A stretch of 41,438 nucleotides of DNA from Zygnema cylindricum (GCA_037447655.1 JBBHKE010001965.1:64001-105438), one strand, 5' to 3'; counted from the first letter of the stretch, positions 29,257 to 40,768 are shown. Numbers and translations: made by a program. The notes: generated by a model from the letters alone, not told the origin.

Positions 29257-32200
29257 TCATCTCCGCAAGCCCGGAGTTTCCGATTCGCCGCCTTCGATCT
29301 CCTTTTCCTTCTCTTTCTCCGTCTCCACGTCGGTCTCTTTTTCATTCTCCTTCTCCTTCTCCATCTTCTCAGTTTCCATCTTCGTCTCCTTCACATATCC
29401 CAATGTCTCATTCTTGTCGTCTCTCTGTGCTTCACCTACTAAAGAGGGTATGGTTCCTTCCTCCTCTAACGTATTTCCAGGGTCCTGAAAGTTCATAAAA
29501 GAACAGAGAGACAACTCATTGATATCAATACAGACATTCAATACTGGGGAGAGGGAGAGCGAGAGCGAGGGAGGGAGGGGAGAGGGGAGAAGCGGAGGGA
29601 GAGGGAGGGCAGAGGGAAGGGAGAGAGAGAGGGAGAGGGCGAGGCAGAGCCAGTAACAAAAGCGATAGAAAAAAGAAAAAGAAAACCGGCTGAACCGATA
29701 TGAACCGGCATGTTCATATCCACAACTTTTGCGTTTTACTTTTTCTTTCTTTATTTCGTTATTTTTGTTTCCACGCCTGCGCAGATACTACAGTTTTCAC
29801 ATTTTCCATTTTTCATTTTGGGTCTTCATTATTATTTTTCTTTTTGTTTCCTTACCTTAATTTGCGTAAATTCCCCTAAGAGACCTGATGTCACGCCAGC
29901 CGCAGCAGCCAAAGCTTCCATAAAATCATCTCCCTCTGTCTCCCTCTCCAAAGTTTCTCCTCTCTTCATATCTGCATGACAGTAAAGCAATAGATCTCAA
30001 GAAATTATTCAAAATCAAGAAATTCACTAAGGAAACACTAAAAAAAATCTTGATAACCTACGTTTTATTTACCTGTTCCATGTAATTTTTTCAAGATAAC
30101 GACTCTTTTTATATCAACACCATCATTGAGAGATACTGAAAAGATGAGCCTTTCTTCATATACATTGACAAATCAGCCAGGAAATCAAGAAATTCACCAA
30201 ATGAATAATGGAGAAAATCACTCTTTCTTGACATGTACTGAGAAAATCTGTTTACTTGAGTCCGAAAATTGAGAAATCCGCCAAATCATTTACTCTTTCT
30301 TGACATATACTGGGAAAATCCGCTTATTTCAGGTCAACAATCAAGAAACCACTAAAATAAAATTGGAAAAATGACTCTTTCATCATACATACTGATAAAA
30401 CCTGTTCATATCAACCCAAGATCAATACATCCACTAAAGAAACATTGAAAAATGACTCTTTCTTGATACGGACTGACAAATTCCGTCTATCTCAGCCCCA
30501 GTCTAGGAATATTTGATAAAGAAATACTGAAGAAATCCTTGATGACCTCAGTTTTCTTTTAGCTGTTCTATATGAAATTTTTAAAAATCTTTTAAGTCGA
30601 ACGTCCAATTCTGGAACTGATAGCCTCAGTTTTTATTCAAGTGTTCTATCTTGCTCAATAGATATTTCTTACTCTCGACCAATACAAACTTGCTGACATA
30701 TTTGTAAAATTATTCAAAAAAAGTTGGTTATTTTACTGTAGGTGACATAAGACTTGTATTTACTCTAAATGTCAAGTGAATGTGAACTAATATGGACAGA
30801 ACAGTACACTGCCCACCGAGTGTGTGTTTTTTTAAAACCCAAAATCATAAAATGGTGTTAATAACACTATGTGGTTGAGTGGTCCATAACGCCACATGAC
30901 GAAAACATAATTTAGTGTAGTCAATACTAAATCTGCTTTCTGGCTGATAATCCAAAAACTCTAAAAGCGATGTAAGGTGCATTTTCACAAGTTAAAATTA
31001 TAATGGTCCATACCGTTTAGGACAACAATATGTATGAGAAATATCTGTGGCCCACACTACATGAGTTGTAGAGGCATAAGATTGGGCCATAAGAACGAGC
31101 AGGATAGAAGACGTTTTTTTTTTATATTCACTTAAATGGTACAAAAGAATCAACTGTTTAAGAACAAAAGATGTTGAAAACTAGTGTGGTCCATATAAAT
31201 TATGATCATTGCCAACACTTTTTTTCGCAATCCTAACATACTTGAAAGGAGAGTCATAGGAATACAATACTATCAGAATTTACTCTCATTTGTAAGAAAA
31301 ATGTGAATGCAAGTAATACAATTTTGCAAGTAACTCATAAACTTCACAATTACTCAAAAAGTGAGTGTAAACTCTTCAACGTTCAATACCCGTATCAGGC
31401 GGTATTAAATTACGTGAAGTTTTACCAAATGACCACCGGTTTCATAAGAATAAAACAAACCGGCAAGTTTTCCAAAACAACCCAAAACTTGAATCATATT
31501 TTTCCCAAAAAAAAGAAACAGACATGGATAAAATTAAAACCAGATGGTACCTGGATTAGGAGTGCTCGTGGATGCCTCTCCATTATTATCAACCTTTCCC
31601 TTTTCGTCTACAGAAATACATTTTGAAATATCTTGTTTCCCTTTAATTATCACTCTTCCTTTCTTTTTTGCTGATTCAGATGACTCTCCTGAAGGACCCT
31701 CTCCTGATAAACGTTTCACTCCACTTACGATCCCCTTTATTGCCACACTTCCGTTTTCTTTCTCTTTCTCTTTATCTTTCTCAGATAATAAAACAGACAG
31801 AGGTTTGGGCCATGGCTTCTTTTTTGGAGGTCCATCTTCCTCCTGTTTGTAAATTGTCACACCTAAAACAGTCATAAAAAAAAAGATAACTAAGAATATG
31901 TCATGGAATCCCCACAAAAAAAAACGATTAGACAGCTTCTTCTCTCTTTCTTCGAGGTTGTGAGATGTAGGTGAACAAATTTATATCCTGAAATAGAGTC
32001 AGTTTAACTGTTCTTGCGATCCCCATTTTCGCGTTAAAAAGAACATCACAAGAGAACAATATTAGAGAGAGCTTCTTCCTTTCTTCAAGGTCGTGAGCAG
32101 TACACAAATGAAGTTCTTATTTTTAAAACTATGAATACACTCAACATAACTTTTCTCGCAGCTAAAGGAAAAACAATATTAAAAGCGTTGCGAGTACCTT

Positions 32201-35200
32201 TTAACCTTGTTGTTGAAGCATTACTGTTTTTCACAGCTGTGGTTTTTGGTTGTCTTTTGTTATTTTGACCACCTTCAGATTTTTGGCCACCTTCAGATTT
32301 TTTACCACCATTATTTTGACCACCTTCAGATTTCTGACCACCTTCGGCTCGTTCCACAGGAGGCGCAAAATTTTCATTTCTACCAAGGTCGGCATTTTCA
32401 TTTCTTTCTCTTTTTTTATTTCTCTCAGGCTTTGCTCCAGATTTGAAATCCTGTCGACTACTGTTACCACTACCTCCCCTCGTCTGCTTGCCACTTTTTA
32501 CGGAATCTTTTTCTCGCTTGTGTTGTAAAATTCGAGAGTTTTCGGGCCCCGGAAGTAATGCAGGTTTTCTAAAAAGGTTTACAAGTTGCTCCACCTGCTA
32601 GAGTAAAACGCCATTAGTGTGAAGTTTGTTTTAGTGTTCATGAATTAAAAAAAGTTTAAGTTATGGATGACGTGGACAATTATTAACCATTTATAGAATT
32701 AGAGTTATGAACTATCGGTACTAGTATTGTACGGTCAGAAAAAAAAACGGCACCAAACTCGTGTTATTAACCTAATAGCTATTCACAGTATACTTTAATA
32801 CGCCTGTCCATTCAGGTTATATCACATAATAAAAAACCATGTTGACGCTACTTTAAGTTTCGAGGACAACAGGGGAAAAACGGGCCCAAATCAGTGATAT
32901 TCAACCTTAATAGCTATTCCTTTTGTACTATGATACACCATTTATAAAAGTTGTAGTCCGAGTACAAGATAGAATGCCAATAAAAAAAATAGCAAGGTGT
33001 GCCTAATATACTTTTGTACCCAATGCAATTTCTGCGATAAAAAAGATTCGTTGAAGCACAAATATGTCCTCTTTCCGGAATTTACGCAGTCCCTTTGTGT
33101 GAGGATAGCCAAGCACTTTACCTGCTCAGAATTTAAGTCGTATCTGAACTTCTTTTGCTTGTAATAGTTTTCGTGTATTGCATCTTTGAACTCCAACTCT
33201 TCCAATTCTCGACACTGATCGATGACACGAATACGTACCTGCATAAGTGTATCACATTCAACATAAAATGTCACCACATAAAATAAAATGTCACTATATA
33301 CACTGCTATTAATGTTAGACACTTTTCGGGCACTCAAACGTCTCTAACTTTATTCTCAACTGCCATTTTTTTATCTTCTAGGGGAGTAAGCCAAAGGTAA
33401 CTGTCCCACCATTCGATTGTGACGTCAAAATTGAAAATCGGAAAATTCTGCGATGAGAAAAAGTACTTTAACTGCCTAAAAAATGTCTAGCACTGACAGC
33501 GATCGGGAGCGTAATTGTTCATTACCAATAGTGTGGTCCACACTATTTACAGACCACCAACAGTAAATAGTTTTAAAAAAGAAAGAGCCAAATCTGTTCT
33601 GTACAAAACATGACCTATTGAGCAACCCGCCAAACCTTGAATGTCTACACACTATATAGAACACAATAATCACAAAACTATGAACATGATAAAAACCTGG
33701 TCAAAACATTGTAAGTAACAAGCCAGTCTCAGCGTGAACATAAAAATTTCCATACTAAAACGTTTCTGGAAACAAGACAAGCTCAAAGTTTTACATAAAT
33801 TTGGACACACTAATACTTGTGCACAGGACATGAAAAGAATATCAAAATCTTCAAATTGGAGTTTTCCACACTAATACTTACGTAAAAAGATCATCAGAAG
33901 AAGATAAAAAAATTATCAAAATCTTGCCACAGAGGGTGGGTAAACTTCAAGAACAAGGTTCAATTTCGACCGATACAAAGTATTTGTTTATCTATCAACA
34001 AATGTTGGAGGAAAACCACAAAACTGAGAAAACAAAAACAAAATGCATTTCTTTCCTTCATTTCAAAACTCTTTTGCTTGACAACATATTTATTTCATTA
34101 CGAGCAAAGTACATTTACGACTTTATCTTTTTAATTTTCATCCACCCCTTCTCCTAGCTCCCTCTTTCGCGCTCTCGCTGACACACATTTCTCTACCATC
34201 GTCGACGGCAAACTCTATACAAAAGGCTAATTCTATAAAAACGGTGAATTCCATCAATAGACAGGATGGGCAAATTCCACATCGTCATACCTGTGCCGGA
34301 AATGACCCAAATCGAAGGAATGCCTCACTGTCGATATTCATCGCCCCATGAGAAGCTGCTTCAAAAATTCCATACATCTTTCTTTCGTCAAAATTGAAAA
34401 GAAAAAGTTTCGATCCAGGAATTAACCTTTCCACCAATTGCCGAGTGGAGGGTGGCCCAGCAAAAAGTTGCCTTTCAAAACACTCTGATTTTGTCTTGTT
34501 GCTACAACTAAAAATAAAGCCTGTGAGAGGAACAATTGTCGGGGTTGGTAAGAGAGGAGGAAGCTTATCCTTCTCCCTTTCCTTAGGTGTATACACTATT
34601 TGAGGACGAGGTACAAACTCCGGTACAGTCATCGGAGTAAGGTGAAAACGCTGACGTGGCGGAGAATGTGGTCCGTGATATGATTCCAGGCGTCTTTGAC
34701 CAACGAGATCGTGGGAATGGTGCATTTCTTCAATTTTGAGTTTACCCTCTTTTACCTTTTCTGAGGAAATTTTAGGGTTTTGACTGTTCAGAGATTCTTT
34801 TGACCATCGAGTCGAGGAGATAGGTCGATCGACAAAAGAAGGGGAAGTGGTAAACTTAGGAGGAGGAGATGAAAGACGAGGAGGAGGAGGAGGAAATTGT
34901 CTGTAGGATATGTGAGCGTGAGAGTGAGAGGAGTGGTGGTAAGAAGGTGGTGGTGATGGGGCTCTTTGTAGAATATCTCTGTCGTCATATGCTTCACCAA
35001 TCCTCCCCCTTGTCTGTCTATCGGCTTCTGACGAAGGACGTATAGACTTACTCTCTAAATAAGACTCATTCTCTAGATAAGATTTGCTGTCCAAGTAAGA
35101 CTTTCTGTCTTGATACAACTTGCTGTCTTGATAAGACTTGTCGTCTAGATAAGTACTGTCTAAATATGATTTGCTGTCTTGATAAGATTTGCTCTCTAAA

Positions 35201-36072
35201 TATGTATTTCTGCCTTGATAAGATTTAATGTCTAATGTTTTATCGTCTTCATAAGATTTGATGTCGTGATACAACTTGGTGTCTGGATATGTTTTCCTGT
35301 CTTGATGAGATTTGATATCTTGATAAGCTTTGGTACCTTGATTTTGAATTTGTTCTGGACCTCTGGAAAATGCAGCAGAGTATTTTGTCTCTTCTGAGTA
35401 TTTTGTCCCATCTGGAAGATGGAGAGGTGGTGGAATTAGGGTTGGAGCACTAGTGAAATCCCTAGAATCTGAAACCCTAGAATCTGAACCAGAAATGTAT
35501 GGGTGTACGGACGTACGGCTGGAGAGAAAGGTACCGCTAGGGTTTCCGGATGAGTACAAATTAGGAACTGCAGGTTCGGAAGGTACATTTCTTTGTCCTG
35601 TAGTGATCCCTGAAGACCTTGGTCTGTACAGATCAGAAGAAGTAAGCCCCTGAGTATTGTACGGATGAGATATATATTTCTGAGAGTGGTAAGGATCTGC
35701 AGTCTGTACAGAGCCGTACGGAACAGATGAAGACAAATGCTGAGACTTGTAAGGATCGGAAACAGGATAGGAGGGAGGGTAAGAATTACTGGTTCTGGAC
35801 GAAATGGAGGGATCTAAATAGGGTTTGATTACATCAGAATAGGGATAATTTGCATGTAATCTACTCACATTGTCACGTCGTTCAAAATTGGATGTAAGAT
35901 TTGAATTTTTTTGAGAGTAAACTTCACCGAAGGGAGAAGGGAGAGGGAGAGAGACAGGGAGAGGAGGAGGAGGAGAAGGTACAATTGTATTGACAGTATG
36001 CCACGTGTCTTCCGCGCGTGTGTACGGATTCCATGAGACTCTGCCAGCGGAAGGATATGTTTCACCATACAT
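29257..36072 (-). CDS. DCD (Development and Cell Death) domain protein, 6 exons
   Basis: Exons in order: 36072-34291, 33238-33122, 32594-32198, 31862-31551, 29971-29856 and 29484-29257. All junctions are GT-AG and phases agree, giving 983 codons plus stop. An in-frame TAA lies four codons before the ATG. The first 517 residues are Pro/Ser/Tyr-rich and disordered, with a Tyr-x-Asp-x-Lys repeat at about 247-344. The DCD domain (518 to about 640) begins GFIFSCSNKTKSECFERQLF, has LFLFNFDERKMYGIFEAAS and continues across the intron with FPAQ|VRIRV, DAIHENYY and KFRYDLN. The tail is Gly-Gln-Lys, then Lys/Glu-rich. DCD proteins occur in plants and several respond to stress or cell-death cues; the domain's biochemical role is not settled. 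Exons 5 and 6 rest on splice sites and phase only. Confidence 0.85.
29487..29855 (-). other. DCD intron 5 with purine/pyrimidine tract
   Basis: The donor is AAG|GTAAGG and the acceptor ACTTTCAG|GACC. On the transcribed strand a 110-nt CTCTCC-type tract (29541-29655) ends in CCCCAG about 60 nt before the acceptor. It resembles the long tract at 24601-26711 and may act as an extra polypyrimidine tract. Confidence 0.7.
29940..30500 (-). repeat. Tandem copies of the DCD exon 5 acceptor region
   Basis: On the minus strand the true junction reads GTGAATTTCTTGATTTT, then TGTCATGCAG|ATATGAAGAGAGG. Copies with the order TTTCTTGATTT, TCAGTATATG-like and TCAAGAAAGAGT recur, with AG ends at 30239-30238, 30311-30310, 30393-30392 and 30474-30473. 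A copy near 30167 keeps TGTATATGAAGAAAGG but has lost the AG. Spacing is 72-82 nt. Confidence 0.75.
29972..31550 (-). other. DCD intron 4
   Basis: This 1579-nt phase-1 intron has donor CCAG|GTACCA and acceptor TCATGCAG|ATATGAAG. Its exon 5-proximal part contains the acceptor-like array listed separately. The rest is AT-rich with no ORF of note. Confidence 0.7.
31863..32197 (-). repeat. DCD intron 3, built of tandem acceptor-spanning copies
   Basis: The true acceptor reads TATGACTGTTTTAG|GTGTGACAATTT. Upstream copies read CTGACTCTATTTCAG|GATATAAATTT (AG at 31989-31988) and GTATTCATAG|TTTTAAAAATA (AG at 32130-32129). The stretch after each copy also matches: CTCACAACCTCGAAGAAAG near 31950-31970 against CTCACGACCTTGAAGAAAG near 32075-32098. 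The unit is about 125-140 bp and fills nearly the whole 335-nt intron. Confidence 0.7.
32595..33121 (-). other. DCD intron 2 with a duplicated repeat block
   Basis: The donor is GAGCAG|GTAAAG and the acceptor CTCTAGCAG|GTGGAG. Two related blocks (32735-32800 and 32870-32940) share the plus-strand pattern CGGCACCAAA or CGGGCCCAAA, then GTTATTAACC/GATATTCAACC, then TAATAGCTATTC. A third relative lies at 28015-28095. Confidence 0.65.
33239..34290 (-). other. DCD intron 1
   Basis: This 1052-nt phase-0 intron interrupts the DCD domain after FPAQ. The donor is GCACAG|GTATGA and the acceptor CTTATGCAG|GTACGT. Just inside the donor, GAATTTGCC-like words recur four times (34204-34281). Just before the acceptor, GTGACATTTTAT occurs twice. 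Confidence 0.85.
35040..35335 (-). repeat. Short tandem repeat encoding Tyr-x-Asp-x-Lys units
   Basis: About 21-nt and related shorter units (TAAGATTTGCTGTCTTGA type on the plus strand) encode peptides such as SYQDSKL, YQDRKSY and SYLESKS. They form residues about 247-344 of the DCD protein, a hydrophilic Tyr/Asp/Lys-rich tract. Confidence 0.85.
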
Positions 36073-36600
36073 TTCGAATCGTTATCCTTTTTTCTGTAAT
36101 GTTGTTTTCAAGAAACTCACGAAAATATAGTACGGCATGGTACGAGAAAGTACAAAATTCTGTATTAAACCTCACTTTTCGTCTGATGTAACCATACCCT
36201 AAGTGTACAGCCGTACGGTCAGGAGGCATTTTTGATTAGGGTTTGGAAGACCAAAAGAAAGAATGATAGCATTAGTTCAAAGATTGATGAAGCCACGTCG
36301 GATTGGTTGCAAGAGTTTCCAGGTTTTCTGTTCCGCCTACCGTACGCATTTGAAAGTACATAATCATACATAAATCGTACATATAAAAGTACTGTAGTGA
36401 GAGGCTATGTGAACACTCCATACTGCTGGATGGACACCCCTTCGAAAAAATCTGGCGACGTGTCTTCGGATATTTCGACTACCTTTTACATGGGATAAAG
36501 TGGATAACCTATAAATATTGTACTTTTAAATTTTTTAGGACACCTACCCCACCCAAACCCCATCAGATATGCCTCCGTACGGATGGCCACTAAGGGGGTG
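36073..36600 (-). promoter_or_regulatory. Upstream region of the DCD gene
   Basis: This sequence probably holds the 5' UTR and promoter. GTACGG-type words are common (36133, 36215, 36575 and others). No TATA box can be assigned with confidence and no ORF is supported. Confidence 0.3.
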
Positions 36601-36800
36601 TCCCCATGTAATCGATTAATGTTGTGTATCGGGTAAAGATTTAAATCCTACATTCGATATACGTAATATCGACCGGTCAGAGGCCTCGATATATCGCACT
36701 GGAAAACAAATTATATCGCGATATATTTGGTAGAAGGTGGGTGGCTGTAAAGATTTGGTACGTTAAATCGTACGGCAAATTGTATCGCAAGGTTTTGGTT
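36601..36800. repeat. TATCG/CGATA-rich block, relative of 3640-3830
   Basis: The block opens with TGTTGTGTATCGGGTAAAGATTT, close in pattern to the opening near 3645-3665. TATCG, CGATA and ATATCGCGATATAT-type palindromes are frequent. It probably belongs to the same dispersed repeat family. Confidence 0.5.
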
Positions 36801-37359
36801 TACTGTTTAAGGTGACTTCCCTATTGGCTCGAGTACATGTGCCACCCACTATAGTACCCTTTTTGGCAACAACAAGCCTTGTTCTCGTTTGAAAGCCTAC
36901 GGTTGGTATTTGTCCTATTCTTCTCGGGGAAAACATGTAATGTCTTGTGGCTTGATCAATGTGTTTACAACTACAAGGGGTTTTCCACGATTATTTTTCC
37001 TCACATCAGTTTGGTATCGTGACGTGGGAAAGAAGAGCTTCAACATGGCCCCCGTCCCATCAACCAGCTTTTCCCTATTGTTCGCGCTTTTTACCCTACA
37101 TCTAGCTATCTCATTTATTCCCTAGGTGGCCCATTAGGAGATGTTACCACTTTGGACTCATTTACTAGTACACTTTAAAGTGACCCTTAGAGAGCGGCTT
37201 TGTTTGCTCTCTCCCACTAACAAGCCTTATGAGCATCCGCTATCGCTTTTCTAAGTATTTTCCCCTTTGGTCGATGATGACACACGTATCATCGGTTCTC
37301 CGAACCAAGTTGTTCCAGCCTTTTACCATTTTTCTAAGCCATTCTCTCGGAGCCCCTAC

Positions 37360-38040
37360 ATGCGTCGCACCATGACCTACTAACTTACCATTGAATTTCC
37401 CTCTCCCTACGTAATTTTGTGTTTGTACACCTCAAGAGGGTCTGACGGTTTTAGGTTCCCCACTTAGCGTCCCTAATGTTGTTCACCAGTTTCTCAAGGA
37501 CGCCCTATCGGATAACCTTTCTCATTGTGAGGATTTTCCGGAACTTCCAAATTCCCAAGTGGCTTTCGCCATCTTAACTCGTTGTTTTGCGTAACGATCC
37601 TTTTACTTGGCTCATAGTACGTCTCAGTTTTTCTTTTCTTTCCTCACTTTCAAATTTTTGTAATCGCCTCTTTCGGATTTTGCATCAACTTGTCGGGCAT
37701 GGTATATTTTGATGATCGGACTCCTCGCTCGTCGCCAATCTTTTACCATTGAGGAAAGGTCATTAGCATTTCAACAATTTGTATTGTCTACTCTTTCGCT
37801 TTTACCAACCGGGCCCAAGATGTAGTTCCTCAATTATCCTCCCTCACCATAAAGAATCACTCTTGGGTGGAACAACATATATCTGATAAAGTAGCCGCCG
37901 TCGACTTCAAGAACCTCCTTGAGGCGTTGCCTAAGGTTGATGCGCAAGCTTTACTTTGCTCATGTTCGGGACCTGGTGTTGGGGATTTCCTCGTTGCTAC
38001 TCTAATTTTTGCCTCGCTCCGCTTATCTTCTAAAAAAAAA
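37360..38040 (+). pseudogene. Probable non-LTR retrotransposon RT C-terminal fragment
   Basis: Plus-strand reading from about 37480 gives VHQFLKDALSDNLSHCEDFP and then ELPNSQVAFAILTRCFA, followed by fragments such as ILHQLVGHGIF in another frame. A Lys-Gln/Ser-Gln-Val-Ala-Phe-x-Leu-Leu block followed by an Arg-Tyr/Phe-x-Leu-Ala-Arg region resembles the downstream part of LINE-type RT proteins. There are many stops and shifts. The assignment is by recalled pattern and is uncertain. Confidence 0.35.
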
Positions 38041-38694
38041 ATTCTTCACTCCGCTTAAATCTCGCCATGCAAATAGGAAATTGTTACTTATGTACACGTC
38101 GATAATGGTTGTAATGGCTGTGGTGTCTATGTTGTCGCACCTTATTTTTTGAAACTGCTTATAACGTCGCAAGTCTTTGCATGGCAGTGTAAATTTACAA
38201 CCTTTTAGCCATGTGTTCTTCGTGGTTGAGAAGATGCATTTGCCTCTGCATCTCTTGCCCGGTCGCCGTGAAATGATATTGAATTCTGAAGTCCCATGCA
38301 AAAAAGAACTGTATTGGATGCAAAGAAAAATCGTGTACTTTTTGTCGTCGTGTGCAATCGTCTGAAACGTTTGAAATCCTTTGAAACGTGCGAAGTTGTT
38401 TTCCTATTTGTGGAGCGGTAAAACTGGAGTTTAGAACACATCTCAGATGTGTTTTAATGGAACGTTTGAAGATGACGTGGCATGATGTGGCTGTGGGTCG
38501 AAAGACACAAAACGAGAACATTTAGTACATTATGAGTTTGGATATGACACAAATTGTATTTTCAATTTCTTCGTACCATTGTAATTTAATCAATACGACG
38601 CTAAGTTTTTGAGGAGAACAACAAAGTAAAAACCTTACTTTGGAACATGGGGACACGCCCTAAGGCTTTTCCAAATGAGTCTGATTTTTTTTGT
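38041..38694. other. Spacer, no gene recognised
   Basis: Several overlapping minus frames (38195-38521 and others) have no domain. Nothing else stands out. Confidence 0.3.
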
Positions 38695-39010
38695 TAAGTA
38701 CGTACTTTTCCGTTCATTAGATCTTGCATTTTGCTGCTTGTTGTCCTAGTGACCGTCGTATAATACTGTAGTTGATATGTTAACGCGTCAAAAATAATCC
38801 TTAACACCAAATAGTCGGTTTGGTTCAGCAGGAAACATTGGCACGATGCCACGTGGCCGACCATGTAAAAAAATTGTACTTCCCACTTGTTGGCGGTTTG
38901 TGTTAGCGGCCATCGGTACGAACGCAAATTTTTTGACGAGGTTGGTTGATAACCCTTGAAACCCAATTGTTGTGCTGAAAGTGTTCATTTTTGTACCACT
39001 TCTAACCACC
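38695..39010. repeat. Dispersed repeat, copy B
   Basis: It shares in order AGTCGGTTTGGTTC, CGATGCCACGTGGCCGACC, GTTAGCGGCC, TTTGACGAGGTTGG and AAAGTGTTCATTTTTGTACC with 17025-17285. Its left edge (GTACTTTTCCGTTCATTAG, 38702-38720) matches 16950-16970 only in inverted orientation. Confidence 0.5.
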
Positions 39011-40281
39011 AAGCCTCTTGAGCTTTCCACTTAGCAATTTCTGAAATGAGTCATATTTACCGTACAGAACAAGTACTTCGCGTCTTTGTTTGACTGTTCC
39101 GACTTGTATTCAGTATTGCATGACATTTTGCAGTTGTTACGAATGTTACTACAAATACGTCTGGCCGATGTATCGGAGCAGAGGAGATGAAAGTTTATAA
39201 ACTAATTGTTCGGTTGTGAAATAATCGGTGGTACTAAATAATTGACCTGTAACTATTTAGCACAGCTCCAAATACGTTACGTAACCAAGTGACGGTATAA
39301 GAGTCACATCATTAGGCACTCAGCACATCATCATTTCACACATTCGAGTCACACCTAGTATGCAGCTATCGGAAACATATGGTGGTCCCTGGTGAATGTC
39401 TATTAGAATAGTACAATCCTTGTTATATTTGAAAAGATATGATGGAGAAGAAAATAGGAGAGTCCTGAACAACGATGGAACATCAATAATCAGGCTTCCG
39501 CAATGATTACGTGGCAAACTTACTAACGCAAATACACACATGGACAAACTAAATAGTTACTGGTAATGTTATTATGCAGGCATGCACGGTCCCCCCTTCT
39601 GCAAAAAATAAACAAAAATATAATATTTTATACATCATTCATAATACATAATATCTGGCAGGAGTCACCAACCAAATAGAAATCAGCATACATTCCTTTT
39701 CAAACATGGGCATAGTGAAAAAAGCAACAAAACAAACTCAAAAATATTTCCAATTTCCAGAATGCCCCTTCAAATGATACATGAGATATTTTTCAGGGTT
39801 CAGAATTGAGGCAAGGCAATAAAACAAACACACAACACACTTGCGGATAAAAAACAAAAGACACAAAAGACTTGAAGACTGAATTGGGTGCAAGCACATG
39901 CCGAAGAAACGCAACAATACACCGTATATCGCTATTAGTATAAATGTGTTTTTCGCCATTTAAAACATTTTTTCTCCGTGCACACTTGTCAGATTTTTGA
40001 TTGGAGAGTTCCAATCGGAAGGTACGAATCGTTCTTTCTATTGCAACAAGTCGAACTTAGAATCGATAAGTGTGCACAGAGAAAAGTTGACTCACGCGGC
40101 GAAAAAAACATTAACGCGAATAGCAATACACAGAGCAGGTTTACTTTCCCACGGTGAATTACTGAAACTTCTCCAAAACCTCATCAAATTTATAATACAA
40201 CGAATATACATTCTTGTCCCCACTATATCGGAAGACAAACGGCTTTACCAACAAACTTCAACTGATTTCATCGTCACTTAT
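39011..40281. other. Spacer and probable 3' UTR side of PEX7
   Basis: AT-rich with no supported gene. The part next to 40282 is expected to include the PEX7 3' UTR. The plus-strand frame at 39997-40350 overlaps the real exon and is a shadow. Confidence 0.4.
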
Positions 40282-40768
40282 TCACGAGGCTCTTGGATCC
40301 GTTCCATGTTGCCAAACAAAAACCGTTTCGTCCCAAGCACAACTCGCTAACAAACCGTCGACAAGACTACTCATATCCAATCCTACCGCGAATTCCGTAT
40401 GATGGTCATATCTCGCTAAAAGTGCATCTTCTACTGCTCGAAAATCCCACATACAAACAGTCATATCATACGAACACGACCCGATAATTCCTTCGTTGTG
40501 AGGCGAAAATTTCACCCTCCTCACAGCATATCCATGACCTTCCAAAGCCGCAATTTCCCTTTGTGGTTGTCTCACGTCCCAAACACGAATAATCTTATCA
40601 ACGGAACCCGATACGAGAAGACAATCGTTGTATTTGTTCCAGTCACAGGAAAGAACTTCACTTTGTCCGGCCGGAATAATTAAAGAAGCTCGAGGTTCTC
40701 GAACGTCCCAAACTCGCAATGTGTGATCACCGGAAGCCGAAGCAAATACATCCGCATGGGCCGGATTC
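40282..40768 (-). CDS. PEX7: PEX7, peroxisomal PTS2 receptor, last exon (161 codons)
   Basis: The exon starts after acceptor CATTTCAG at 40769-40770 and ends at a stop at 40282. Its first base completes the Trp codon of the conserved Trp-Asn-Pro. It carries the C-terminal WD40 blades: SASGDHTLRVWDVREP, LSCDWNKYNDCLLVSGSVDK, VWDVRQP, GHGYAVRRVKFSPHNEG, SCSYDMTVCMWDF and YDHHTEFAVGLDMS, ending WDETVFVWQHGTDPRAS. These are hallmark PEX7 segments, and the end Asp-Pro-Arg-Ala-Ser is the plant PEX7 terminus. PEX7 binds cargo with an N-terminal PTS2 signal in the cytosol and brings it to the peroxisome with PEX5. The N-terminal half should lie beyond the right edge. Confidence 0.93.

Noticed and set aside
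32085-32197. Continuation of the DCD exon 3 frame to the stop at 32085
   Set aside because: A GT donor at 32197 in the right phase joins to a clear acceptor at 31863, and the 32085-32197 stretch is part of the intron 3 repeat units.
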